From JAUCQB01 sp964586235 (GTDB lineage Bacteria > Planctomycetota > Phycisphaerae > UBA1845 > PWPN01): 64,000 nt of DNA. Of the stretch, positions 1-8,566 are shown piece after piece (the stretch's first letter is position 1; each line of letters opens with the position of its first letter). A program made the translations under genes and the position numbers. Under the pieces are notes generated by a model that saw only the letters and a list, made by a program, of their open reading frames with translations, made no database searches and was not told the origin of the DNA. The DNA lies in the NCBI GenBank assembly GCA_964586235.1, contig CAZPIO010000014.1:25423-89422 (forward strand). The letters run 5' to 3'.

Positions 1-26
1 CTGCTTTAGATTGACCTTCTGGAGTT

Positions 27-1121
27 TCATCCGGTCCCCACGATGAGGTACTCACGCACTGCTGCCCGGTCGCTGGAGACGCGCGCATGGGTCCCGAAAT
101 GATAACGATGCTCACGTTCATGAACCTGGACGCTCTTCTTGTGCTTGCGCATCAGCGTAACCAGCGCATCGAGGTCCGGATACCCGTTCGATGAATAGGA
201 GAGCACAAGCGTGCTTCGTCGAAACGTCTCAAACATGCGATCGAAAGCGGAAATGCAGGTTCGACGGTAGGAGAAGGGCGTAAACCGTTTCCGGATCTTC
301 TTGACCCGCGTCGAGGGCAGAATCTCCGCATCCCGGTCCGCCCAGTAGCAGGACAGCCCTTCGAGAAAATGGTACCGCTTGATGTAGCAGTTATCGTCGG
401 CCCGAGGCACGTAAGGAGGATCCATGTAGACCAGGTCAACACGTTGGTCGGGCAGGTCGAGCACATCCGACCGGCAGGCGGCATTGTCATGTCCGTTGTC
501 GAACACCGTTGCGTTATAGACCTCCACCGACTCCAGGAAATGCTCCTCCAGCGACAACTTGAGGTCGCGCCGGTCGTCTTTGTAGTGACTGGGATCACCC
601 GCAACGGTGAACACCCCCCTTGGCTGTCGTTTGATGCATGAGCGGACCAGCGCGGCGATGGCCACGCTGCGGTGATAGCGGGTCGGCAGATTCGGCATGT
701 TGGACCAGACGTTGTCAAGGAACTGAAGATCGTCAGGCGTAAAGAAAATGCCCGAAAAAGTCTCCTCGATAAACCGTTCTTTGCGCGGATTCGGCCTCAA
801 GAGGGTTCGGCAATGGTCCGGAGAGAGCCGGTAGCGCGGGTTCTCGATAGTGGCCAGGCTGATGTGGTGAGCGAAATTCAGGAAGTCATTCGCCACCACG
901 CGCTTGCCCATGCATTTGAACAAATAGGCCACGCAGCCGCTGCCGGAGAACGCGTCAAGGGCCGAGTCGAACTCCAGCCCGGAGAGAGTCTCGTGAATCC
1001 ACGAAAGCAGCCTCGCCTTGCTGCCCATATAGCGCAGGAGGGGGTAGGAGCGAGCGCGCTCGGGAAACGCCCGGGCAAACGTGAACGTCTGCTGCTCTCG
1101 CAGGATCGGGCCGGCTCTCAT
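27..1121 (-). CDS. D12-class DNA adenine methyltransferase (Dam-like)
   Basis: Predicted N6-adenine DNA methyltransferase of 364 aa that transfers methyl from S-adenosylmethionine to adenine. Visible motifs are the near-N-terminal RYMGSKARLL of D12 enzymes (about residues 30-39), the SAM-binding DAFSGSG (56-62) and the catalytic DPPY (234-237). The reading frame stays open to 1328, but that extension overlaps the upstream aminotransferase and has no methylase features. The ATG at 1121 leaves the family N-terminus intact. No clear Shine-Dalgarno (SD) sequence precedes it, so the start is uncertain. No restriction endonuclease lies beside it within the window, so it looks like an orphan methylase, although the left edge is only 26 bases away. 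Family call is confident; the target sequence is unknown. Confidence 0.85.
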   Translation of the reverse strand: MRAGPILREQQTFTFARAFPERARSYPLLRYMGSKARLLSWIHETLSGLEFDSALDAFSGSGCVAYLFKCMGKRVVANDFLNFAHHISLATIENPRYRLSPDHCRTLLRPNPRKERFIEETFSGIFFTPDDLQFLDNVWSNMPNLPTRYHRSVAIAALVRSCIKRQPRGVFTVAGDPSHYKDDRRDLKLSLEEHFLESVEVYNATVFDNGHDNAACRSDVLDLPDQRVDLVYMDPPYVPRADDNCYIKRYHFLEGLSCYWADRDAEILPSTRVKKIRKRFTPFSYRRTCISAFDRMFETFRRSTLVLSYSSNGYPDLDALVTLMRKHKKSVQVHEREHRYHFGTHARVSSDRAAVREYLIVGTG

Positions 1122-1176
1122 GATGCACCAGAATACCAGATTGCCGGCTTCGCGGCTACAACCTTCCCAGGCCGGC

Positions 1177-2358
1177 CTACTTCTTCCCCAGCAGCTTCTC
1201 CAGCCGGTCGCAGCCTTCGCGGATCTGCTCCATGCTGGTGGCGAATGACAGGCGGACGTAGTCGTCCAGGCCGAAGGCGATGCCCGGCACGACCGCCACG
1301 TGGGCCTGCTCGAGCACCTTGGCGGCAAAGTCGAGCGAGCCCCTGACGCCCATCGCGGCGAACGCCCCCGACACGTTCGGGAACGCGTAAAAAGCCCCGG
1401 TGGGCTGGACGCAGGTCACGCCCTTGATGCCGTTGAGTCGCTGGTGCATGTATTCGGCCCGGCGCTCGAACTCCTTGCGCATCTTCTCGACCTCAGACTG
1501 GTCGCCGCTCAAGGCCTCCACCAGAGCGTGATGGCAGAAGGTGGCGGTGCCGCTGGTGGTCTGGCTCTGGAGCTTGGCCATGGCCTTGATGATCGGTTCC
1601 GGCCCGGCCACGTAGCCGACCCGCCAGCCGGTCATCGAGTAGGTCTTCGACCCGGCGTTGAAGGTCAGCGTCCTGGCGTAGTTCTCCGGGCTGCACGCGG
1701 CGAAACTCAGGAACCGCTGGTTGCCGTAGATCAGCCGGTCGTACATCTCGTCGCTGAAAACGATGATATCCTTGTCGGCCACCAGCTTTGCGATCGCCCG
1801 CACTTCGTCGGGGGTATAGGTGAACCCACCCGGGTTGCTCGGCGAGTTGAAGATCAGCAACCGCGTCCTGGGGGTAATGGCCTTGGCAATCTGGTCGGGC
1901 GTGACCTTGAAGTTGTTTGACTCACTCCCCTCAATGATCACCGGCCTGGCCCCGCAGAGCTTGATCTGTTCGGGATAGCTGACCCAGTACGGGGCCGGGA
2001 GAATGGCCTCATCGTCGGGGTCAAGCACGCTCATGCTCGCCAGGTACAGGGCTTCCTTGCCACCGACGGTGATCATCACCTGCGACGGCTTGTACTGCAA
2101 ACCGTTTTCGCGCTTGAACTTGGAGCACACCGCCTCCTTGGCGGCCGGGATGCCGGAGGAGGGGCTGGCGTACTTGGTCTGGCCGGCGTCGAGAGCCGCC
2201 TTGCAGGCGTTGCGAACGTTCACCGGCGTCGGAAAGTCCGGCTCGCCGGCCCCGAAACCCACGACGTTGATCCCCTGCTTCTTCATGGCCGTGGCTTTTG
2301 CGCTCACTGCCAGAGTCGCCGACTCCTCAAGCTGTTGGACGCGCTGCGAGATCTTCAT
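1177..2358 (-). CDS. aspB: Class I PLP aminotransferase, aspartate/prephenate aminotransferase type
   Basis: A 393-aa fold-type I aminotransferase, probably converting aspartate and 2-oxoglutarate to oxaloacetate and glutamate (or acting on prephenate, as many bacterial AspB proteins do). The SNPSNPGG stretch, the FSDEMYD Asp region and the PLP-binding lysine in NAGSKTYSMTGWR are all present, followed by the conserved GWRVGY arginine segment. Length is normal for the family. The ATG at 2358 is preceded by AGGAG at good spacing. It lies 55 bases upstream of the methylase on the same strand, but nothing suggests a shared function. Substrate preference cannot be settled from motifs. Confidence 0.9.
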   Translation of the reverse strand: MKISQRVQQLEESATLAVSAKATAMKKQGINVVGFGAGEPDFPTPVNVRNACKAALDAGQTKYASPSSGIPAAKEAVCSKFKRENGLQYKPSQVMITVGGKEALYLASMSVLDPDDEAILPAPYWVSYPEQIKLCGARPVIIEGSESNNFKVTPDQIAKAITPRTRLLIFNSPSNPGGFTYTPDEVRAIAKLVADKDIIVFSDEMYDRLIYGNQRFLSFAACSPENYARTLTFNAGSKTYSMTGWRVGYVAGPEPIIKAMAKLQSQTTSGTATFCHHALVEALSGDQSEVEKMRKEFERRAEYMHQRLNGIKGVTCVQPTGAFYAFPNVSGAFAAMGVRGSLDFAAKVLEQAHVAVVPGIAFGLDDYVRLSFATSMEQIREGCDRLEKLLGKK

Positions 2359-2729
2359 ACACCGTGCTCCTGCTGCTCTGTTCCAGCGTAGCTGAAGCCC
2401 CTGGACACCGGGGCCCCCTTACCGGGGGGCAGATTGTAGAGATGACGGGCGGCTTACACAAGCCGACCCCGGAGGCCCGCCACCGATAATTCGCATGAGC
2501 AGGCCTGATAGTCCTGCGAGCCGGTACAAGCAGCAGGGCCACGTGCGGGCCCTGCACACATGGCCACACCTGGGCTGTGGCAGACCCTGAAATCACAGGG
2601 CCGCAGCACCTGTTACGGCGTCACGGTGTATCCGGCCTCTGCGGCCGCCATCCGCAGCATCGTCGTCCGACTGATCACAGACCACGCTCATGAGCGCGGG
2701 GGCCATCGCCTCGTCGCCGCCCAACGCAC
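2359..2729. other. Intergenic region with two GC-rich hairpins
   Basis: This 371-base gap lies between the stop of the FIMAH-like lipoprotein gene and the start of the aminotransferase, both on the minus strand. Two inverted repeats are visible: GCCCCC/GGGGGC at 2413-2430 and GCAGGGCC/GGCCCTGC at 2533-2555. Neither is followed by a T-run on the minus strand, so they are weak terminator candidates. No believable gene is seen. Confidence 0.4.
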
Positions 2730-4523
2730 TCACGGGCAATGATCGATCAGATACTGGGCGTCCGCAATCATGATCGCGGCCGCCGTTGCGTCGATGCCTT
2801 TGCCGGTCTGAGCGGTCACCGCATTGATGAACGCGTTGTAGATGTTTGCCGACGTCTTGCAGTCGCCCTTGGCGAAAGCCTTGCCGGCCGCATTCAGATT
2901 GGCGAGCAACGAGTTGGCCAACCCGGCGTTCTTGATTTTGCCGTCGTAGAGGAACTGGTTCACATCCTGCTTGACACTGTCCGCAGTGACCACCAGGGTG
3001 AAGGTGACCGAGGACGACGAAGCGTTTCCGGCCTTATCCGTCGCGTTGATTGTGAAGGTGTGCGGTCCAAGGGCCAGCTCCGTCAACAGATCGATCACCT
3101 GACCGCTTTCCAGACCGTGGCCCGCAAGGGTGGTCGAACCATCCAGCAGGACGGTGTAGGAGTCTAAGCCCGAGCCGCCCTCATCGGTCACCGAGTACTC
3201 GACCGTCAGAGTGCCCGAGTGCGGATAATCGCTCGCCGTGGGCTGAACGATGGTAATGGCCGGGGGCGTGTCATCCATTCGGACCTCGACCGTGCGTGTG
3301 ACCTGCTCTGCAGGGTTGCCGCATGTGTCCACCGCATCATAGGTGACGACGTACGTTCCGGGGGCCTCCACATCAACGACATCCCCGCCGACGGTCGCCT
3401 CGGTCAGCGCCGTGTCGCACTGATCGCTCACCGAAGCCCCCAGCTCGGTGTAGGTGCCCGTGTGCCACTCCACGGTCACCGTCGCCTCGCCGTTCAACGT
3501 AATCACCGGCGGGATCGTGTCCATGACCTCGATCTCGGCCGACACCGTGGCCGAGTGGTCGCAGACATCCTTCGCCGTCCAGGTCACCGTTACCGGGCCG
3601 CTGCAGGCCTCCGGAAGCTCTTCGAGATCGTACGTCACCGTAGCGGTCCCGCAGCCATCCGTCGCCGTTATGGCATCCAGCCAGACGTCGGCCTGGGTCT
3701 CGTTGTCCGGGTTCCCGCACTCCAGGTTCAGATTCTCGGGAGTGACGTCGAAGACAGGAGCCAATGTGTCGGCGACCGTCACGTCCGCCTCGCAGGTCGA
3801 GAGCACCGTCGTGCCGTCGCTGACGGTCAGGGTCACTGTGCACGCAATCGAACAGCCGTCTGAGGCCGCGACGGTGAGCTTGGGCGTCAGGCTGGAAGCA
3901 TCATCGAAAACAGCTCCGGGACAGTCGCTGGTCCACAGGTATGTGAGAGTAGCCCCCGCCGGTGGATTCGCGACCGACCCGTTGAGTTGGATCGTCGCGC
4001 TGCCGGCCTGGCACTCGGCGGTGTATGGGCCGCCGGCGTTGCAGGTGACCGGCTCCTGGCTCACCCCGAAGTAGTAGACGGGAATGGAGGCTTCCGCGGG
4101 AGTCTGGTCCGCCCTCTGGGCGGTCACGTGCGTCATGCTCGCATGCTGTCCCGCAGTGGCCGTGCTCTTGATCTGGCAGGTCATAAAGGAGCCCGCATTC
4201 ACATAGGTGAACGGGCACGACGCAGCGCCCAGCTCACTGTCGGTGACCACGACGTCGGTAATGCGCGCCGTATCAAGATTGTGAATTATGAGGCTCAGGG
4301 TAATAGGTTTTCCCACGTCAATATCGGGGCCGGGCGGGGTATCCGCATCGCGTCCGTTGATCCACGCCTGCAGCTCGATGATAGACGAATCGGCTGCCCC
4401 TTCGATGAATCCGAGGACTGTTCGCTCTGCTGCGTTGTCCGAGGGCGTGCATGAAAGAATCGAACAGATCACGGCCACGGCCGCGAGGACCAGACGTTTG
4501 TGGCTCAGAACTGCACCGGTCAT
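2730..4523 (-). CDS. Secreted lipoprotein with PKD/HYR/DUF5011-like domains and C-terminal FIMAH-like domain
   Basis: A 597-aa exported protein of unknown role. Its N-terminus has a hydrophobic signal ending in ILSC, a plausible lipobox, so it is probably an outer-layer lipoprotein. Then follow a DUF11-like segment (about 45-150), a PKD-like domain starting CNAGGPYTAECQ, HYR-like modules with paired cysteines (TATDGCGTATVTY, WTAKDVCDHSAT), a DUF5011-like module containing GDVVDVEAPGTYVVTYDAVD, and an Ig-like segment. The last ~80 residues (FLYDGKIKNAG to IADAQYLIDHCP) resemble the FIMAH domain common in multidomain surface proteins. AAAGGAG precedes the ATG. The architecture suggests an adhesive or matrix role, which is inference. 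Confidence 0.75.
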   Translation of the reverse strand: MTGAVLSHKRLVLAAVAVICSILSCTPSDNAAERTVLGFIEGAADSSIIELQAWINGRDADTPPGPDIDVGKPITLSLIIHNLDTARITDVVVTDSELGAASCPFTYVNAGSFMTCQIKSTATAGQHASMTHVTAQRADQTPAEASIPVYYFGVSQEPVTCNAGGPYTAECQAGSATIQLNGSVANPPAGATLTYLWTSDCPGAVFDDASSLTPKLTVAASDGCSIACTVTLTVSDGTTVLSTCEADVTVADTLAPVFDVTPENLNLECGNPDNETQADVWLDAITATDGCGTATVTYDLEELPEACSGPVTVTWTAKDVCDHSATVSAEIEVMDTIPPVITLNGEATVTVEWHTGTYTELGASVSDQCDTALTEATVGGDVVDVEAPGTYVVTYDAVDTCGNPAEQVTRTVEVRMDDTPPAITIVQPTASDYPHSGTLTVEYSVTDEGGSGLDSYTVLLDGSTTLAGHGLESGQVIDLLTELALGPHTFTINATDKAGNASSSSVTFTLVVTADSVKQDVNQFLYDGKIKNAGLANSLLANLNAAGKAFAKGDCKTSANIYNAFINAVTAQTGKGIDATAAAIMIADAQYLIDHCP

Positions 4524-4824
4524 GACTTGCTCCTTTCAGGTAGGCCGTCGCGATGCGACGATGTGAGGATTGAATCGCGCTAAAAGGCGGCAGGAAGCCT
4601 TCTACCGTTGCCCCTTCCGGCCAGTCGGTTTCGGCGACGCCTCTTTCCAGGGTACACCGGCCCACAGCATACCCGCTAGGACTTTTTCGGGTCAAGTCTT
4701 TTTTCGAGATTTGCTCCGCGGGGCGCTCATCAAGCACGATACCGCCAAGCGCAATTCGTTTCGCGATGTGAACCAGCGAGATGCGAGGTGAGCGCGAGGA
4801 TTGGATGCTCGTTCTGCCGGGCAC
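4524..4824. other. Intergenic region between lipoprotein gene and tRNA-Leu
   Basis: About 300 bases upstream of the lipoprotein gene and downstream of the tRNA on the minus strand. Apart from the SD sequence of the lipoprotein gene I see no gene, clear terminator or repeat here. Confidence 0.4.
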
Positions 4825-4907
4825 TGGGCCGGGCGGGAATCGAACCCGCACGTCCTTTCGGACAGGGGATTTTAAGTCCCCAGCGTCTGCCATTCCGCCA
4901 CCGACCC
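4825..4907 (-). tRNA. tRNA-Leu (anticodon UAA)
   Basis: Read on the minus strand this is an 83-nt cloverleaf. The acceptor arm GGGTCGG pairs with CCGGCCC with one G-T wobble. The anticodon arm GGGGA/TCCCC encloses the loop CTTAAAA with anticodon TAA (plus positions 4872-4874). A class II variable arm (TGTCCGAAAGGACG region) and a T arm GCGGG-TTCGATT-CCCGC follow. It reads UUA/UUG leucine codons. CCA is not encoded after the discriminator A. Confidence 0.95.
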
Positions 4908-5117
4908 GCGTCTTTATTTGACAAGGACTTACAGACATCACGCCCGTGTGTCAAGCCAGCCTGGGCGCGGATTCGCACGCGGGCCTCTCTCATCCGATTT
5001 CCTCCCGATCAATGCCGCCGTGTTCCGATCGCCAGGAACAGGACCACTCGCCTCGGCATCGGCAACGCTTTCCGCCCGGAAAAACGTCCTTTCCGGCTCC
5101 CGGCTTCGACTGTCAGT

Positions 5118-5146
5118 TTGCCCGGACACGTTTTCAGTGATAGAGT
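5118..5146 (+). promoter_or_regulatory. Possible sigma70-like promoter for the Ca-loop secreted protein
   Basis: TTGCCC, a 17-base spacer and TAGAGT lie 50 bases before the ATG at 5196. Each hexamer matches the consensus at four of six positions, so this is only a candidate. Confidence 0.3.
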
Positions 5147-5195
5147 AATAATAGAGTGGATTTACACCGACGACCTCGCCATTGACGGGTGCAGC

Positions 5196-6599
5196 ATGCC
5201 ACACCGGTATCCCCCCGCATCAAAGAGCGATCGGTTCCGCCGCGCACGTGGCACTGCGAGTCGCTCCCTCGGGCTGCGTTCAACCCTGGTCGGGGCGTTT
5301 ATGACGCTCACCGTCTCCCCTGCCGGATCAGCAGGCCAGGCCCATCAACCTGGCGCCCAGGACGCGGTGGTGGCCGAGGCCCGCATCATCATGATGCTCC
5401 GCACCTTCAAGTCGCTGGACGACCCGCTCGCCCTCTCGGCTCTGCGCGCGGGCACCGACGCCGGCGAGCCGGACCCCAGACGGCTTCCGGCCGACCTCAG
5501 GGGTACCCCCCGACTCTTCCAGCTCGCTCAGGGTGGCCAGAAATGTCTGCTCTTGCATGACAACGCTCGATTGCCCGGCCTGTATGCCGACACCAACGGC
5601 AACGAGAGCTTCTCGGATGAGATCCGCGTGTCGGGCACTCGACGCTTCTCAAAGCCGCCGCAGGTGAACATGCCCCCCCTCGACCGCTTCGGACCGGTCG
5701 CTCTGTGTCGCTACGCGGGCGGTCCCACCGTTTTCGTAACCGTGCAGGGCATGACGCTCAAAGCCTGGCCGGCCTCCTACCTCCAGGGCAGAGGCATGGT
5801 CGGCGGGAAAAGCCGCCTCTTCGCCCTGTTGGACCGCAATCTCAACGGACTCTATGACGACGTCTGCCCCATACCAGCCGCGGCCGCGGATCTGGCCGAC
5901 GCCGACGGCCTGTTCATCGACCGCAACGGCAACGGGCGGTTCGAGCGGGTGGCCGCCGGCTTCTGGGAGGTTCAACCACTCACCCCGGCCGTGATGCTGG
6001 ACAATATCCGATTCGAAGTGTCGGTCGCGCCTGATGGATCGGCGATCGAATTACGGCCCGTCGATTCGAGTCTCGGTCTTCTTCGCGTGGCTCGCGACAT
6101 GAACCTTCTCCTGCTGAGCGACTGCGGATTCAACCAGCTCAGCCGGAATGACGAGTGGATACTCCCGAGCGGGAAGTACTACGGCCAGAGTGTGTCGATC
6201 ATCAGCCAGCGCGACCGCGAGGTCTTCAGGTACCAGGCCGGCAACGCTCTCGGCAGGCTGACCCAGTTCGAGATCGAGCCTCACCACACGCTCAACGTGC
6301 CGGCCGGAGCAGGCCTGCGGTTTCAGGGTACGGTCGCCGGGAACGGCGATACTGAAGTCCGCCTGGTAAAGGATTCTCCCCTGCGGCCGGGGGCCGTGCT
6401 CGAGGATGATGCCAGTATCATCTATACCGCGATCAAGATCAAGGAGCGAAGAGCCGTGGTGCCGCGGATCGTGCCACGACCGATTCTGACGGTCGCTCTG
6501 CCGATGCCGGTGCCGATGGTATATGCGCCGGGCAGGGTCTTTGCCATGCCCATGGTCCGGTCGATGGCGGCCCCCGGCTGCAGAACGAGCTATGGCTGA
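5196..6599 (+). CDS. Secreted hypothetical protein with three EF-hand-like calcium loops
   Basis: A 467-aa protein of unrecognised function. From the ATG at 5196 the N-terminus is Arg-rich and then hydrophobic (STLVGAFMTLTV, then AGSAGQA), consistent with export. Three Asp-rich loops of the calcium-binding type are visible: DTNGNESFSDE (about residue 130), DRNLNGLYDD (about 213) and DRNGNGRFE (about 241). This pattern recurs in planctomycete secreted proteins. The open frame continues upstream to 4788, but that part lies antisense to tRNA-Leu and is not protein-like. An alternative start is the Met at 5301. The C-terminus is rich in Pro, Met and Val. Enzymatic activity is not evident. Confidence 0.6.
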   Translation: MPHRYPPASKSDRFRRARGTASRSLGLRSTLVGAFMTLTVSPAGSAGQAHQPGAQDAVVAEARIIMMLRTFKSLDDPLALSALRAGTDAGEPDPRRLPADLRGTPRLFQLAQGGQKCLLLHDNARLPGLYADTNGNESFSDEIRVSGTRRFSKPPQVNMPPLDRFGPVALCRYAGGPTVFVTVQGMTLKAWPASYLQGRGMVGGKSRLFALLDRNLNGLYDDVCPIPAAAADLADADGLFIDRNGNGRFERVAAGFWEVQPLTPAVMLDNIRFEVSVAPDGSAIELRPVDSSLGLLRVARDMNLLLLSDCGFNQLSRNDEWILPSGKYYGQSVSIISQRDREVFRYQAGNALGRLTQFEIEPHHTLNVPAGAGLRFQGTVAGNGDTEVRLVKDSPLRPGAVLEDDASIIYTAIKIKERRAVVPRIVPRPILTVALPMPVPMVYAPGRVFAMPMVRSMAAPGCRTSYG

Positions 6600-6613
6600 C
6601 GTCGCTGATCACC

Positions 6614-6632
6614 GGCGCTCGTGGCGAGCGCC
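6614..6632. terminator. Bidirectional intrinsic hairpin between convergent genes
   Basis: A perfect 8-bp inverted repeat, GGCGCTCG-TGG-CGAGCGCC, occupies the 37 bases between the stop at 6599 and the rtcB stop at 6637. The position and symmetry suit a shared terminator, although no long T-run follows. Confidence 0.5.
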
Positions 6633-6636
6633 AGAG

Positions 6637-7797
6637 TCAGACGCCCTTGTACACCAGCACCGGCCGTAGTCGCCGGACAACACGCACAAGATCCCGCTGC
6701 GTTCGGAGAACGGCCTCGATATCCTTGTACGCTGACGGTGCTTCTTCTCGGAAACCCGCCGCGGCTCGCTCATCGAACCAGACGCCCTCCAGTTCCCGCG
6801 AGAGCCGCCTGCTCGAAATCTGCCTGCGAGCCTCATGACGGCTGAGCCGGCGACCGGCACCGTGCGAACTCGACCGGAGTGCTTCCGGACCGCCTCGCCC
6901 GACAGCATGAACACTCCACGTGCCCATCGAACCGGGGATGATCCCGGGCTGCCCCTCCGCAGCCTCGTTGGCGCCTTTGCGATGGACCCACAGGACTTGT
7001 CCGCCGTGGTCCTCGCGTTGCACATGATTGTGGTCGCAGGTGATCAGCGAATCCCAGTCGGCGGCGACCCCAAGCAGCCGGCTCAGCAACTCGGTCGTGG
7101 CCTGAATGATCCACCGACGACTGCGATCGCCGTACCGCCGTGCCCAGGTCACATCGGACAGATACTCCCGTCCCGTCTGCTCCTCCGAGTCGAGGCAAAA
7201 CAACCCACCGCCCGATTTCGTCGCGTTGCGTGCGTGCCACTCCGTGATGTATTGGCCCATCACGCGCGATCCACTATGGACCATCAGCCAGAGCCGCCCT
7301 TCATCATCGGCCTGGAACTCAAGGAAGTGGTTTCCTCGCCCCAACGTTCCGAATTCCACTCGCCCCTCGCGTTCGGCCCTGGCGTCGAGTACCGGATGAC
7401 TCAGCGGGCTCTCGTTGAGCGATTCCGGCATACTCGGCGAGGCAGCAAGGCTGGAATGCCGCATGAGCGGCACGGCGCCTCTCAATTCACCAAGAATCGA
7501 CCGAGCGACCGTCTCCGCTCCGACCACCGCCGCCTCGGCATGAAACGCAACTGCCGCCATGCCGCAGCCGATGTCTGCGCCGACCGCTTGCGGATACACC
7601 AGTCGGTTCGTCGCCAGGACGTTGCCGACGCACACCCCGCCGGCCAGGTGCACGTCCGGCATGACCGCGATTCGGCATACGTCCGGAGCCCGTGCCAGGC
7701 GCTCGATCGCCCGCCTGACTTCGGGGGAAAGTGGCTCGATGAGCCAGGTGCGAACGGCAGCAGTCGTTTTCTGTCTCGTGCAGCGGTTTTCGCTCAT
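6637..7797 (-). CDS. rtcB: RtcB-family RNA ligase
   Basis: A 386-aa RtcB protein, a GTP- and Mn-dependent ligase that joins 2',3'-cyclic phosphate or 3'-phosphate RNA ends to 5'-hydroxyl ends in tRNA splicing or RNA repair. Conserved landmarks are MPDVHLAGG, VGADIGCGM (metal-binding Cys), GTLGRGNHFLEF, HSGSR, CDHNHVQRE, HRKGA, IIPGSMG, and SSSHGAGRRLSR near the guanylylated His. It is slightly short compared with many RtcBs. The start at 7797 overlaps the stop of the upstream RbfA-like gene by four bases (ATGA), implying translational coupling. No archease or RtcA gene is beside it. Confidence 0.92.
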   Translation of the reverse strand: MSENRCTRQKTTAAVRTWLIEPLSPEVRRAIERLARAPDVCRIAVMPDVHLAGGVCVGNVLATNRLVYPQAVGADIGCGMAAVAFHAEAAVVGAETVARSILGELRGAVPLMRHSSLAASPSMPESLNESPLSHPVLDARAEREGRVEFGTLGRGNHFLEFQADDEGRLWLMVHSGSRVMGQYITEWHARNATKSGGGLFCLDSEEQTGREYLSDVTWARRYGDRSRRWIIQATTELLSRLLGVAADWDSLITCDHNHVQREDHGGQVLWVHRKGANEAAEGQPGIIPGSMGTWSVHAVGRGGPEALRSSSHGAGRRLSRHEARRQISSRRLSRELEGVWFDERAAAGFREEAPSAYKDIEAVLRTQRDLVRVVRRLRPVLVYKGV

Positions 7798-8228
7798 GGC
7801 GACACCTCCCCCCGCTGCATCACCTGAAATGACAGCTCGGGAGCACGTTTGCGGCTGATTGCCCGGGTCACAAGCACGCGAAGCATACCCCGCGCCCTTT
7901 CGAGATGTTCCAATACCGTGGCCAACTCCATCTTTCCGTGAGTAGGCGTCATCTCGAAAACGACTGCCAGATTTGTGGCATCGGGTGCGGGCCGTACCGA
8001 GATCACATGCAAGTCCTGCAACACCGGGTCTGAAAGATCTCCCTGGAAAGCCAGCTCGATCGCGTGAAACACCTGCTTGGCCAGTTGAAGATCCTTCCGG
8101 TGCACCCTGGCGCCTCTGCCTTGCTGACCGCCTCGCCTCGAGAACAACTCCCGCGGATCGACACAATCGTCGGCGTGGACCTCGGCGCATAGAGCGCGGA
8201 GGTCTCTTCGACTTCGTTTCCTTTTCAT
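7794..8228 (-). CDS. RbfA-like ribosome-binding factor homologue coupled to rtcB
   Basis: A 144-aa basic protein. The section from about residue 45 onward (LAKQVFHAIELAF, VLQDLHVISVRPAPDATNLAVVFEM, ARGMLRVLVTRAISRKRAPELSFQV) resembles RbfA, the KH-fold factor that matures the 30S subunit and 16S rRNA. The N-terminal 45 residues are Arg-rich and not part of the usual fold. GGGAG precedes the ATG at 8228. The ATGA overlap with rtcB makes a two-gene operon. A canonical rbfA usually sits near infB/truB, so this may be a paralogue dedicated to RNA repair or ribosome rescue. That role is inference; the family call is moderately sure. Confidence 0.65.
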   Translation of the reverse strand: MKRKRSRRDLRALCAEVHADDCVDPRELFSRRGGQQGRGARVHRKDLQLAKQVFHAIELAFQGDLSDPVLQDLHVISVRPAPDATNLAVVFEMTPTHGKMELATVLEHLERARGMLRVLVTRAISRKRAPELSFQVMQRGEVSP

Positions 8229-8353
8229 CTATCGCTCCCAACGCATGCGCAGCACAAAGCTGCCTGCTGGATTAGAGGTACCAATTCACAACAGGGTTTG
8301 AAACAGGGACCCGGCCAGGCCCGGCCGGCGTGTGCATGGGAGCGGGAAGTCGC

Positions 8354-8413
8354 TCAGCGCAGACCGGCAGAGACGGCGGGGCGTGACTCAGATGTGTTGA
8401 TCGTGACAGCCAT
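8354..8413 (-). CDS. Candidate 19-codon leader ORF upstream of rbfA-like/rtcB
   Basis: ATG at 8413 on the minus strand opens a 19-codon frame (MAVTINTSESRPAVSAGLR) ending TGA at 8354. It is preceded by GAGAGGAGG, one of the best ribosome binding sites in the window. It lies 125 bases upstream of the RbfA-like start in the same orientation, so it could be a leader peptide or a small protein. It is too short for coding statistics, and chance remains possible. Confidence 0.3.
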   Translation of the reverse strand: MAVTINTSESRPAVSAGLR

Positions 8414-8566
8414 AGAAGGCCTCCTCTCGGGGCACTACCCTCTCTTGCCCCATTCTGGAGGATGAATTATACAACAGGTTGTGCGAGATGGCAAATCGCT
8501 GCGAAGTCTCGTCTGCCATCTTACAGCATCTGCGGATCCCAGGCCCCGGTCGAGGCACGTGTTCTG

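Noticed and set aside
4318..4941. 207-aa minus-strand frame running through the tRNA (contains GGGMADAGDLKSP)
   Set aside because: This is the well-known spurious translation of a tRNA-Leu gene; it also overlaps the lipoprotein gene start.
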